Assembly: GCA_963665705.1 (NCBI GenBank)
Contig: OY762448.1
Coordinates: 372,001-436,000 of the forward strand
DNA: 64,000 bases
Origin: Saccharicrinis sp963665705
GTDB lineage: Bacteria; Bacteroidota; Bacteroidia; Bacteroidales; Marinilabiliaceae
Direction of reading: 5' to 3'
Shown here: positions 27,620-35,559 of the stretch, piece by piece
How positions within the stretch are numbered: position 1 is the first letter of the stretch
Layout of the letters: every line of letters starts with the position of its first letter
Notes under the pieces: model-generated
What the model saw: only the letters and a program-made list of their open reading frames with translations
The model's database searches: none
Told to the model about the DNA's origin: nothing
Made by a program: the position numbers and the translations under genes

Positions 27620-28336
27620 TTAAAATTTAAGTAAATCACTCATTCCTAAAAGGCCTTTGTTTTTAGCTGCAAATTCTGCTGCTAATACAGCTCCAAGAGC
27701 AAAGCCTTTACGTGATTTAGCACTATGGTGAATCACAATTTCATCAACGGATGATTCGTATTTTATTGTGTGAATTCCAGGGACTTCATCTCTTCTTATG
27801 GCTTCGATATGAATTTCCTCTTTAGATGCTTCTTTGCCTTCAACCCATCCTGTTTTGCGATCAATATTATCAATTAAACCTTCAGCAAGGGTAATTGCAG
27901 TTCCACTAGGTGCATCTAATTTGTGAATGTGATGTGTTTCATCCATACTTACTTCGTAGTCAGGTAACGTATTCATTAATTGAGCTAATTTCTTATTAAT
28001 CTCAAAAAATACATTAACACCAACACTAAAATTAGAAGCGTAAAAGAATGTTTGACCTTTATTTTCACATTGATCTTTTATCTCCTCGATTTTATCTAGC
28101 CATCCTGTGGTTCCTGAAACAACAGGCTTGTTGTGTTTGAAACAAGACTGATAATTGTTATATGCAGCTTCAGGAACTGTGAATTCAATGGCAACATCTG
28201 CGGAAGCAAAACCTTCTCCGTCAAAAGTGTCATCAGATTGCATATCTATTTTTGAAGTAATTGTATGTCCTCGTTCAATGGCAATTTTTTCAATTTCTTT
28301 TCCCATTTTGCCATACCCAATCAAAGCGATATTCAT
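27620..28336 (-). CDS. dapB: 4-hydroxy-tetrahydrodipicolinate reductase
   Basis: The 238-residue cytoplasmic enzyme reduces 4-hydroxy-tetrahydrodipicolinate in the lysine and meso-diaminopimelate pathway, supplying cell-wall cross-links. The N-terminal nucleotide-binding motif GYGKMGKEIE, the SGTTGWLD loop, the catalytic pair in ETHHIHKLDAPSGTA and the C-terminal GFALGAVLAAEF are typical; the length fits the family's shorter (Bacteroidota) form. It heads the operon that continues into two lepB genes. Its promoter may involve a CAAATATA (minus-strand -7) at 28505-28512. Confidence 0.95.
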   Translation of the reverse strand: MNIALIGYGKMGKEIEKIAIERGHTITSKIDMQSDDTFDGEGFASADVAIEFTVPEAAYNNYQSCFKHNKPVVSGTTGWLDKIEEIKDQCENKGQTFFYASNFSVGVNVFFEINKKLAQLMNTLPDYEVSMDETHHIHKLDAPSGTAITLAEGLIDNIDRKTGWVEGKEASKEEIHIEAIRRDEVPGIHTIKYESSVDEIVIHHSAKSRKGFALGAVLAAEFAAKNKGLLGMSDLLKF

Positions 28337-28646
28337 ATTGTATATTGTTTTGTATAAGAGATATTTATATCTGTTAAGGAAGATTTTAATACTCAGGTAT
28401 AAAGATAAAAGAGTTTAACTTTTACAAATAATGAAAAGTAGGTTTTAACTAAATATTAACCTAAAGCTAATCAAGTTCTTCCTTTGGTTTTATTTAATGA
28501 AAAGCAAATATAATAATAGAATATTAGAATTATACTATTGCAGTTTAGTGTATTTAAACACAAAGAGTACAGTAATTAAAAACTGTACTCTTTGTTGTGC
28601 TTTTTAAGTATAAATATAACTGCTCTAAGTTTCTTTATTTATGTCT
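28337..28646. other. Intergenic region with terminator
   Basis: The 310-bp gap holds the terminator hairpin of the cysteate synthase gene at its right end and a probable dapB promoter; the rest shows nothing. Confidence 0.6.
28560..28595 (-). terminator. Terminator of the cysteate synthase gene
   Basis: A perfect 14-bp stem (ACAAAGAGTACAGT / ACTGTACTCTTTGT) with an 8-nt loop lies about 50 bp downstream of the stop at 28647 on the minus strand. Confidence 0.75.
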
Positions 28647-29945
28647 TTATTCAAAAAATAACTTAGTGATTACATTTTTAACATCCTCAAGGGGTGGAGT
28701 AATATCAAATACATGTGTTGGTTTAAGGTAAATAATTTCTTTCTCACTCTTAATCCTTTCTTCTCCACCCCCTGTAATATTTAATGATATATAATCATCT
28801 GGTTTTACAATGCCGTTTTTTACAGCATTTATTAGTGTTGCTGTAGCTACCGATGCTGCAGAATGGATATCATTTCCTTCTGTTTCTTTAAAAATACGAG
28901 CTGCTTCGGAAGCTTCCTCATTATTGGCAAGAAGTACGTCACCACCTGCTTCTTTCATCGCATCATACAAACCTCCGATAATTGGATAAGGAGGTTTTCT
29001 GTTTGATAGAACTTTGGCATCAATAGCTTCAACTTGTTTTCTGGCTTCATCATCATCCAGGTGTAACATGTCTCTTGAATCCGCTTTCCATGCATTGTGA
29101 ATAGGTATGAATGGATGGTTTTGCGAAACCATTAATTTCATATAATTGTTGCCAAATCGTCCGTCTTCAATTAAGCGTTTGTTGGCTTCCCATGCAGCAA
29201 TAGCTCCAGTTCCACTACCTACTGCCTGAAAGTAATAATCAGGAATTCTGCCAATAGTAGTAACTGCAGATAGAGTTGTAGTTCCCATTCCATCTCTTCT
29301 GGCCACATTTTTAGCGCCACCTTCAGCTATAAAACCATCTATTTCACAGGCTAAATTAGAAAGGTGAATGGCATCGAAATAATCACTTCCGGATTTAGTA
29401 ACTACTAATTTTACATTATCTTTTATTGGCTCATCAAACCAAAGTGCATTTATATTGTCTTCAGGTACACAAAGTAATAGTGGAATATTATTGTCAGAAC
29501 ATACACGGGCAAAAGCTCTTGCTGTGTTTCCTGCAGAAGCAACAACCAATACAGAGCCATTATCAGAACTTAATCTTCCTCCAACAGTATAGGCTTCGGT
29601 TTCTTTAAATGAACAAGTTCGGAAATTTGCACCTTTTTCGGGCCAATATCCACTAAATGTAATATATAAGTTATTAAGGCCTAGTTTTTTGGATAGTCCT
29701 TCGCTTTTGTATGTAATTGGAGCTGAAGAGCCTTCTAGCATTTTATGAACAGGTAACCAATCTGCAAAACGAAATATTCCATATGATTCATCTTTAACTT
29801 CAATCTGTTTTTTATTGTAAACAGCTCTGATAAGTGTTGGTTGATTTTCGCCAGGTGCGTCTAAAGTCCATCCTTCATCACTAAATTGTTTACCTGTATT
29901 TACAGATTCCAAAATGTATGGAGTAGGTTTAAAATCTTTACTCAT
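28647..29945 (-). CDS. Cysteate synthase-like PLP enzyme
   Basis: The 432-residue protein is a threonine-synthase-fold PLP enzyme. It carries the blocks I recall of archaeal cysteate synthase: ITYKSEGLSKKLGL, FSGYWPEKGANFRTCSFKETE (PLP lysine in SFK), SAGNTARAFARV, EGGAKNVARRDGMGT, FQAVGSGTGAIAAWEANKRL and the end LNITGGGEERIKSE. Cysteate synthase makes L-cysteate from O-phospho-L-serine and sulfite. In archaea it serves coenzyme M; in Bacteroidota an obvious use is the headgroup of capnine-type sulfonolipids, which is inference. An exact -7 match (CAAAAATA on +, TATTTTTG on -) lies at 29968-29975, 23 bases upstream. Confidence 0.85.
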   Translation of the reverse strand: MSKDFKPTPYILESVNTGKQFSDEGWTLDAPGENQPTLIRAVYNKKQIEVKDESYGIFRFADWLPVHKMLEGSSAPITYKSEGLSKKLGLNNLYITFSGYWPEKGANFRTCSFKETEAYTVGGRLSSDNGSVLVVASAGNTARAFARVCSDNNIPLLLCVPEDNINALWFDEPIKDNVKLVVTKSGSDYFDAIHLSNLACEIDGFIAEGGAKNVARRDGMGTTTLSAVTTIGRIPDYYFQAVGSGTGAIAAWEANKRLIEDGRFGNNYMKLMVSQNHPFIPIHNAWKADSRDMLHLDDDEARKQVEAIDAKVLSNRKPPYPIIGGLYDAMKEAGGDVLLANNEEASEAARIFKETEGNDIHSAASVATATLINAVKNGIVKPDDYISLNITGGGEERIKSEKEIIYLKPTHVFDITPPLEDVKNVITKLFFE

Positions 29946-30095
29946 GGTGCATAATTTCTTTGAATCGCAAAAATATGTGTTTTGATTGTTTTGAAGAAGC
30001 GGAATAAATAAAACTTCTATTATTTAGACCGTATCTTAGAAAGAATGGGTAATGATGCTTTTATCTCAGTATGTTATGTGTTGATGTATGAAATG

Positions 30096-30130
30096 AAAAA
30101 GGCAGGAAAGTAATGCTCTCCTGCCATTTT
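30096..30130 (-). terminator. Terminator of the thrS-infC-rpmI-rplT operon
   Basis: A 7-bp GC-rich stem (GGCAGGA / TCCTGCC) with an 11-nt loop and flanking A-run on + (T-run on -) lies 22 bp downstream of the rplT stop at 30152. Confidence 0.75.
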
Positions 30131-30151
30131 GTATTTCATTATTGGCCTTTA

Positions 30152-30502
30152 TTAATTAGCCATTGCTTTTTGTACAACAGCTTTAAAAGCGTCTGGATGA
30201 TTAACTGCTAAGTCAGCTAAAACTTTTCTGTTAATCTCAATATTTTTCTTAGTCATCATTCCCATTAATTTAGAGTATGATACTCCTTCTAAACGGGCTG
30301 CAGCATTGATTCTTTGAATCCAAAGTGCTCTAAAATGACCTTTCTTTCTTTTTCTATCGCGGTATGCGTAACCTAAACCTTTTTCGTAGGTGTTTTTTGC
30401 TACTGTCCATACGTTCTTTCTTCTTCCAAAGTAACCTTTAGTCTGCTTTAGAATCTTTTTTCTTCTTGCTCTTGAAGCAACAGCATTTACTGATCTTGGC
30501 AT
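30152..30502 (-). CDS. rplT: 50S ribosomal protein L20
   Basis: The 116-residue basic protein is at family length and has the opening PRSVNAVASRARRKKILKQ, GYFGRRKNVWTVAK and the RDRKRKKGHFRALWIQRINAA block of L20, an early assembly protein of the large subunit. It closes the thrS-infC-rpmI-rplT operon. In some bacteria L20 represses its own operon; I see no leader structure here that proves it. Confidence 0.98.
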   Translation of the reverse strand: MPRSVNAVASRARRKKILKQTKGYFGRRKNVWTVAKNTYEKGLGYAYRDRKRKKGHFRALWIQRINAAARLEGVSYSKLMGMMTKKNIEINRKVLADLAVNHPDAFKAVVQKAMAN

Positions 30503-30596
30503 TTTTACTTGTTTTAGAATGATTAGCGTCCTGCTTTCAGGATCTTTCGGCTAACTTCATTCGGTTAATAATTAATACAATAAGGAATTTTCCCTA

Positions 30597-30794
30597 TTAT
30601 TTCATGTTTAGTAACAACTTAACGTTGCTCTCGTCTGACTTGTGAACAAGTCCTGCGTAAGTAAGATTTCTTTTTTGCTTTTTAGTCTTTTTTGTTAAAA
30701 TGTGACTTTTAAAAGCATGCTTTCTCTTAATCTTACCGCTTCCAGTGATTGTAAAACGTTTTTTCGCACTGGAATTCGTCTTCATCTTTGGCAT
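30597..30794 (-). CDS. rpmI: 50S ribosomal protein L35
   Basis: The 65-residue lysine-rich protein starts PKMKTNSSAKKRFTITGSGK and has the L35 pattern HILTKKTKKQKRNL. Length and place between infC and rplT are as usual. A gap of 94 bp separates it from rplT and 34 bp from infC. Confidence 0.98.
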   Translation of the reverse strand: MPKMKTNSSAKKRFTITGSGKIKRKHAFKSHILTKKTKKQKRNLTYAGLVHKSDESNVKLLLNMK

Positions 30795-30828
30795 TGTACT
30801 TACTATTAATTGGTTTATATAATTGAAA

Positions 30829-31389
30829 TTACTTTTTAACTTTTTTAGGCGAAAGGAAAATAATCATCCTTTTACCTTCAAGTTTTGGTAATTGTTCAAC
30901 CTTCCCATATTCTTCTAAATCCTGAGCAAATCTTAAAAGTAAAATTTCACCTTTTTCTTTAAACAAGATTGATCTTCCTTTGAAGAATACATATGCTTTA
31001 ACTTTTGCTCCTTCAGAAAGGAATTTCTGAGCGTGTTTAAGCTTAAAGTTGTAATCATGATCATCAGTATTCGGACCGAATCTGATTTCTTTAACGATAA
31101 CTTTAACCGCTTTTGACTTAAGCTCTTTTTGTTTTCTTTTCTGTTGGTATAAAAACTTTTGATAATCAGTAATACGACATACAGGAGGGTCAGCTTTAGG
31201 AGAAATCTCCACCAAATCCAGCTCTAATGCATCAGCCATTTTTATTGCTTCCGATGTAGAGTACACTCCCGGATTATCTATATTATCGCCAACAAGTCTT
31301 ATTTTAGGTACCCTGATTGCATTATTAATGCGAAAATTAGCAGAATCCTTTTGCTGCGAACCGTGTGGTTTTCTTCTATTCTGTGCTAT
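30829..31389 (-). CDS. infC: Translation initiation factor IF-3, starting at AUA
   Basis: A GTG at 31266 would give only 145 residues and lack the first part of the N-domain, including FRINNAIRVPKIRLVGDN. The frame runs on upstream for 41 more codons to 31389, where the only plausible start is ATA: it is preceded by AGGAGG at 31398-31403 with an 8-base spacer, and a TAG stop lies in frame at 31402-31404, so no ATG, GTG or TTG is available there. The full protein is then 186 residues, the normal IF-3 size. IF-3 prevents initiation at rare start codons, and a non-AUG infC start is the known basis of its autoregulation in E. coli (AUU). Confidence 0.93.
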   Translation of the reverse strand: MAQNRRKPHGSQQKDSANFRINNAIRVPKIRLVGDNIDNPGVYSTSEAIKMADALELDLVEISPKADPPVCRITDYQKFLYQQKRKQKELKSKAVKVIVKEIRFGPNTDDHDYNFKLKHAQKFLSEGAKVKAYVFFKGRSILFKEKGEILLLRFAQDLEEYGKVEQLPKLEGKRMIIFLSPKKVKK

Positions 31390-31397
31390 TGTAAAAT

Positions 31398-31403
31398 CCT
31401 CCT
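31398..31403 (-). promoter_or_regulatory. Strong Shine-Dalgarno that decides the infC start
   Basis: The minus strand reads AGGAGG, 8 bases before the ATA codon. Such a complete SD is uncommon in Bacteroidota, where most genes lack one, and it supports AUA initiation of infC. Confidence 0.8.
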
Positions 31404-31427
31404 ATAATTAGTTAAAAATCAATTTGT

Positions 31428-33380
31428 TTATTTACTCTCTATTGCTGAAAGTTGCTCTTCAACTTCCTTGTTTATAAAGCTAATGAATTGTTCTATTTCC
31501 ATTGAACCCTTATCTCCATCGCCTTGCTTACGTACCGAAACTGAATTTGTTTCAGCTTCTTTTTCTCCTACAATTAGTAGGAAAGGTATACGTTTTAGCT
31601 CATTATCACGTATTTTACGACCAATCTTCTCATTTCGGTCATCTAAAACGGTGCGAATATCGGAATTATTAAGGACATTTGAAACTTTTTTAGCGTAATC
31701 ATTAAATTTTTCACTGATTGGCAGAACTACCACTTGTTCAGGAGTTAACCATAATGGGAATTTTCCGGCAGTGTGTTCTATTAAAACAGCAACAAAACGT
31801 TCCATACTTCCAAATGGTGCTCGGTGAATCATAACCGGACGATGTTTTTCACCATCAGATCCCATGTATTCTAACTCAAAGCGTTCTGGTAAGTTATAGT
31901 CAACCTGAATTGTTCCTAATTGCCATTTGCGTCCTATGGCATCGCGAACCATAAAGTCTAATTTTGGCCCGTAGAAAGCAGCTTCTCCATATTCAACAAT
32001 GGTTTCCATACCTCTTTCTTCACAGGCCTCAATAATAGCTGATTCTGCTTTTTCCCAGTTCTCCTCGCTTCCAATATATTTTTCAGTATTTTCCTTATCT
32101 CTTAAAGAAACCTGAGTGATAAAGTCATTAAAATCAAGCGCTTTAAATATATAAAGGATGATGTCAATTACCTTTTTAAACTCGTCTTTTAATTGATCTG
32201 GAGTACAGAAAATATGTGCATCGTCCTGAGTAAATCCTCTAACCCTTGTTAAACCGTGTAATTCACCACTTTGTTCATAACGATAAACAGTTCCAAATTC
32301 TGCCATACGTATTGGTAAGTCTTTATATGAAACAGGTTTTACTTTATATATTTCACAATGGTGCGGACAGTTCATTGGCTTAAGTAAGAATTCTTCTCCT
32401 TCAGCTGGTGTGTTGATAGGTTGAAAAGAATCTTTACCATATTTAGCATAGTGACCCGATGTTTCATATAGTTCTTTGTTTCCTATATGAGGAGTGATTA
32501 CTTGCTGGTATCCGTATTGTAATTGTACTTTTTTAAGGAAGTTCTCTAAACGTTCACGAAGTTTAGCACCTTTAGGTAACCATAATGGAAGACCTTGTCC
32601 AACTCTTTGAGAAAAAGCAAAAAGTTCAAGCTCTTTACCTATTTTTCTGTGGTCGCGTTTTTGAGCTTCTTCAAGTCTCACTAGGTACTCATCAAGCAAT
32701 TTTTGCTTAGGATAAGTAATTCCATATACTCTGGTTAATTGCTTGCGGGTTTCATCACCTCTCCAGTATGCACCTGCAATGCTCAAAACTTTAACTGCTT
32801 TGATTAATTCTGTAGAAGGTAAATGTGGTCCTCTACATAAATCGGTAAATTCACCTTGTTTATAAAAAGTAATGGTTCCGTCTTCAAGTTCATTAATTAA
32901 CTCAAGTTTGTATTCATCACCTTTATTATTAAAATATGAAAGCGCTTCTTCTTTGGTAACATCAGTACGCACGTATGCGTTTTTCTGACGAGCCAATTCT
33001 TTCATTTTAGCTTCTATCTTAGGAATGTCAGCATCTCTTAAAACTACATCATCACCGGGATCCACATCATAGTAAAAGCCATTTTCAATTGAAGGTCCTA
33101 TTCCAAACTTCATACCTGGATACAGCGCTTCAAGTGCTTCTGCCATTAAGTGAGCTGAAGAGTGCCAGAATGCATGTTTGCCTTCTTCATCTTCCCACTT
33201 ATATAATTTAATAGAGGCATCCTCCGTTATTTGACGTGTAAGATCCCATGTTTCCTCATTTACTGAGATAGATAAAACTTCTTTGGCCAAACGAGGACTA
33301 ATGCTCTTGGCAATTTCCAAACCGGTAACTCCTGATTCGTACTCTCTTACACTATTATCTGGTAAGGTTATTTTAACCAT
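31428..33380 (-). CDS. thrS: Threonyl-tRNA synthetase
   Basis: The 650-residue enzyme has the full class II layout: TGS domain (1-60), editing domain with the HxxxH motif in FWHSSAHLMAEALEAL, catalytic core (about 240-540) with zinc-binding residues in MNCPHHCEIY, motif 2 in FGTVYRYEQSGELHGLTRVR and motif 3 in HRAPFGSMERF, then the anticodon-binding domain. It charges tRNA-Thr. It heads the thrS-infC-rpmI-rplT operon, 38 bp upstream of infC. Confidence 0.98.
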   Translation of the reverse strand: MVKITLPDNSVREYESGVTGLEIAKSISPRLAKEVLSISVNEETWDLTRQITEDASIKLYKWEDEEGKHAFWHSSAHLMAEALEALYPGMKFGIGPSIENGFYYDVDPGDDVVLRDADIPKIEAKMKELARQKNAYVRTDVTKEEALSYFNNKGDEYKLELINELEDGTITFYKQGEFTDLCRGPHLPSTELIKAVKVLSIAGAYWRGDETRKQLTRVYGITYPKQKLLDEYLVRLEEAQKRDHRKIGKELELFAFSQRVGQGLPLWLPKGAKLRERLENFLKKVQLQYGYQQVITPHIGNKELYETSGHYAKYGKDSFQPINTPAEGEEFLLKPMNCPHHCEIYKVKPVSYKDLPIRMAEFGTVYRYEQSGELHGLTRVRGFTQDDAHIFCTPDQLKDEFKKVIDIILYIFKALDFNDFITQVSLRDKENTEKYIGSEENWEKAESAIIEACEERGMETIVEYGEAAFYGPKLDFMVRDAIGRKWQLGTIQVDYNLPERFELEYMGSDGEKHRPVMIHRAPFGSMERFVAVLIEHTAGKFPLWLTPEQVVVLPISEKFNDYAKKVSNVLNNSDIRTVLDDRNEKIGRKIRDNELKRIPFLLIVGEKEAETNSVSVRKQGDGDKGSMEIEQFISFINKEVEEQLSAIESK

Positions 33381-33869
33381 TTTAACTTAAAATTTTAGAT
33401 TTTGTAGACTTTAGATTATACGAACACCTAACTTCTTACAAATTCTAGTTGTATACAAATTCGTAATAAAAAACACGCAAAGATAAATATTATTTGTTAC
33501 AAGCATTAATCTGGGGAGAAAGATAATTGTTAAAGATAGTTTTAACTACTTTATATTACATTTCAATACAAAAAAAAGACTTTTAAAATCAAAAAATATA
33601 AAACTGTAGATATATAAATAACATATTAGTAAAACTTTTTTTAGAGTGGTACGTTTCTGATGGTACTAGTTAAATAGTGCAATCATAAAAAAAACGAGTC
33701 AATAGAAATTGTATCTATTGCATGAAATGAGCCACGATAAAAATTTATCACAGATGAGGATGACTAAATTGGCGAGTTCAATATGGCAATTTGAAGCAGA
33801 TTTAGATATGTGAAAATATCTAAGTTGTTGAATTTTATGTAGTAGTTCTAATGTATAATAATATTGTAT
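33381..33869. other. Long divergent intergenic region
   Basis: AT-rich spacer of 489 bp between thrS (minus) and the thioredoxin gene (plus). Apart from the thrS promoter candidate I see no gene, repeat or clear T-box-like structure; a T-box would not be expected in this phylum. Confidence 0.5.
33478..33485 (-). promoter_or_regulatory. Candidate -7 element for the thrS operon
   Basis: CAAAGATA on + reads TATCTTTG on -, an exact match to the Bacteroidota TAnnTTTG box, about 98 bases upstream of thrS. The -33 box is not well matched. Confidence 0.5.
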
Positions 33870-34307
33870 ATGAAAAAGAAATGGGCGCTGTTATTAACTT
33901 CATTACTAATAGTTTTTAGTGTAGTTGGTCAGGAAAAGGAGCTTGTGATGGAACAGGCTAAAACATTAGCTCAGCAGCAAGGGAAACGTATTGTTCTGGT
34001 GTTTCAGGGGTCTGATTGGTGTGCTCCTTGTATTAAACTTGAAAAAGAAATTTTAGATACTGAAGAATTTAGAGTCCTTGCAGAAAAGCAATTTGTAATT
34101 GTAAAAGCTGATTTTCCACGAAGTAAAAAGCATCAATTACCTGAAGAAAGGCAGAAGCAAAATGCTGCATTAGCCGAAAAATATAATCAAGGTGGGTACT
34201 TTCCTTATGTTGTTGTATTAAATGCAGATGGAAAAGCTTTAGGTGCGTTAGGGTATAAAAAATCCAGTCCAAAGGATTACTATAATCAACTCAACTCATT
34301 TAAATAA
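33870..34307 (+). CDS. Secreted thioredoxin-family protein
   Basis: I use the ATG at 33870 (MKKKWALLLTSLLIVFSVVGQ), which gives a signal peptide ending VVGQE; a TTG six bases earlier is less likely. The 145-residue product has the redox motif WCAPC (about residue 50) in the order QGSDWCAPCIKLEKEILDTEEF, and the later cis-Pro position FPYVVVLNADGK. It is probably a periplasmic thiol-disulfide protein or reductant. It is the first gene of an operon with ApbE (6 bp), DUF4266 and DUF3570 genes. Confidence 0.9.
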   Translation: MKKKWALLLTSLLIVFSVVGQEKELVMEQAKTLAQQQGKRIVLVFQGSDWCAPCIKLEKEILDTEEFRVLAEKQFVIVKADFPRSKKHQLPEERQKQNAALAEKYNQGGYFPYVVVLNADGKALGALGYKKSSPKDYYNQLNSFK

Positions 34308-34313
34308 CAGGCT

Positions 34314-35315
34314 TTGAAGGTTCTAGTATTATTAATTTTTGCTGTGCTTGTTGAATTTTCAAGCAATGCCGGGAATATTTATAAGAAAACCACAAAACTG
34401 ATGGGATGCCGGTTTGAGATAACAGTCGTGGCTGAAAATCAGGAGTCTGGGGATCGATATATTCAATTGGCTATAGAAGAGATCTCAAGAATTGAAAAAA
34501 TGATTTCTTCCTGGGATGAAGATTCAGAGACCTCAAAAATAAATCGTAATGCTGGTATAGCTCCTGTTAAAGTAAGCAGAGAGTTAATAAATCTGATTCA
34601 ACGTTCATTAAAAATATCCAAACTTACTGATGGTGCATTTGATATTACTTATGCTTCAATGGATAAAATCTGGAGGTTTGATGGTAGTATGACTGCGGTG
34701 CCTTCTGTTGATGAAGTAAAGCATTCAATTAGAAACGTAGATTATAAAAACATTATTATAAATACGGAAGAACAGACCGTGTATTTGAAAAATAGAGGAA
34801 TGCGAATTGGTTTCGGCGCTTTAGGTAAGGGATATGCAGCGGACAGAGCTAAGGCTTTACTTCAAAAGCAAGGAGTTGTAGCTGGTATTATTAATGCATC
34901 CGGTGATTTAAACACTTGGGGAACTCAACCTGATGGTAAAGATTGGGTGGTGGCAATTGTAAATCCTTTAAATAAGTCAAAAGTGTTTTCGTGGATGCCA
35001 GTGCAAAATAGTGCTGTTGTAACTTCTGGTAATTATGAGAATTACGTAAAATTTAATGGGGAAATCTATTCACATATTATCAACCCAAAAACGGGATATC
35101 CAAGTAAGGGTATTTTGAGTGTAACCATTTTTACGGCAAATGCAGAGATTGCAGATGCTTTAGCAACTTCTGTATTTGTAATGGGTGTAGATGCCGGGTT
35201 AAATATGGTCAATCAACTAAAAGGTGTTGAGTGTATTGTTGTGGATGAAAATAGTAAAGTTATTGAGTCAGATAACATACAACTAAGTCGGTATAAAAAT
35301 TTAAAGAAAGAGTAA
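34314..35315 (+). CDS. apbE: FAD:protein FMN transferase (ApbE)
   Basis: The TTG at 34314 is the only usable start before the mature part, as an in-frame stop (34305-34307) lies just upstream; it gives a signal peptide. The 333-residue product has the ApbE pattern: KLMGCRFEITV, MISSWDEDSETSKINRNA, GFGALGKGYAADRA, GIINASGDLNTWG, SHIINPKTGYPSKG and DALATSVFVMG. The enzyme moves FMN from FAD to Ser/Thr of envelope redox proteins using Mg2+. Its likely target is encoded nearby or elsewhere; no NqrC/RnfG-type gene is in the window. Confidence 0.95.
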   Translation: MKVLVLLIFAVLVEFSSNAGNIYKKTTKLMGCRFEITVVAENQESGDRYIQLAIEEISRIEKMISSWDEDSETSKINRNAGIAPVKVSRELINLIQRSLKISKLTDGAFDITYASMDKIWRFDGSMTAVPSVDEVKHSIRNVDYKNIIINTEEQTVYLKNRGMRIGFGALGKGYAADRAKALLQKQGVVAGIINASGDLNTWGTQPDGKDWVVAIVNPLNKSKVFSWMPVQNSAVVTSGNYENYVKFNGEIYSHIINPKTGYPSKGILSVTIFTANAEIADALATSVFVMGVDAGLNMVNQLKGVECIVVDENSKVIESDNIQLSRYKNLKKE

Positions 35316-35319
35316 GGTA

Positions 35320-35532
35320 ATGAAGAAGATATTAATTATAGCACTGATAATTATTGGCTCAATGAGCTCGTGCACAGTTCTAAAAGAATATGAAAAGGTA
35401 AATATTAATGATCCGGATATGGCCTTAAGTGATAAGAAGTTTAAAAAGTTTGAGACTAATTATCAGGTTTATAGGGAGGGTGCTTCAGGTGCTAATGGAG
35501 GCAAGTCTGGAGGAGGCTGTGGATGTAATTGA
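35320..35532 (+). CDS. DUF4266 small lipoprotein
   Basis: The 70-residue protein starts with a lipoprotein signal (IIGSMSSCTVLKEYEK), has the conserved DUF4266 stretch NINDPDMALSDKKF and a Gly-rich tail ending GGGCGCN. The tail, with two cysteines and a GASGAN piece, could be a metal, thiol or flavin attachment site. It lies 4 bp after apbE and 27 bp before the DUF3570 gene, a gene order seen in several phyla. The function is unknown. Confidence 0.9.
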   Translation: MKKILIIALIIIGSMSSCTVLKEYEKVNINDPDMALSDKKFKKFETNYQVYREGASGANGGKSGGGCGCN

Positions 35533-35559
35533 TTTATGAAATCTTAATAATTAAAAAAA

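Noticed and set aside
31264..31266. GTG as the infC start
   Set aside because: It would remove the first part of the IF-3 N-domain, and a strong SD precedes an in-frame ATA at 31389.
33381..33869. T-box or other riboswitch upstream of thrS
   Set aside because: No recognisable specifier or antiterminator pattern is visible by eye, and T-boxes are not expected in this phylum.
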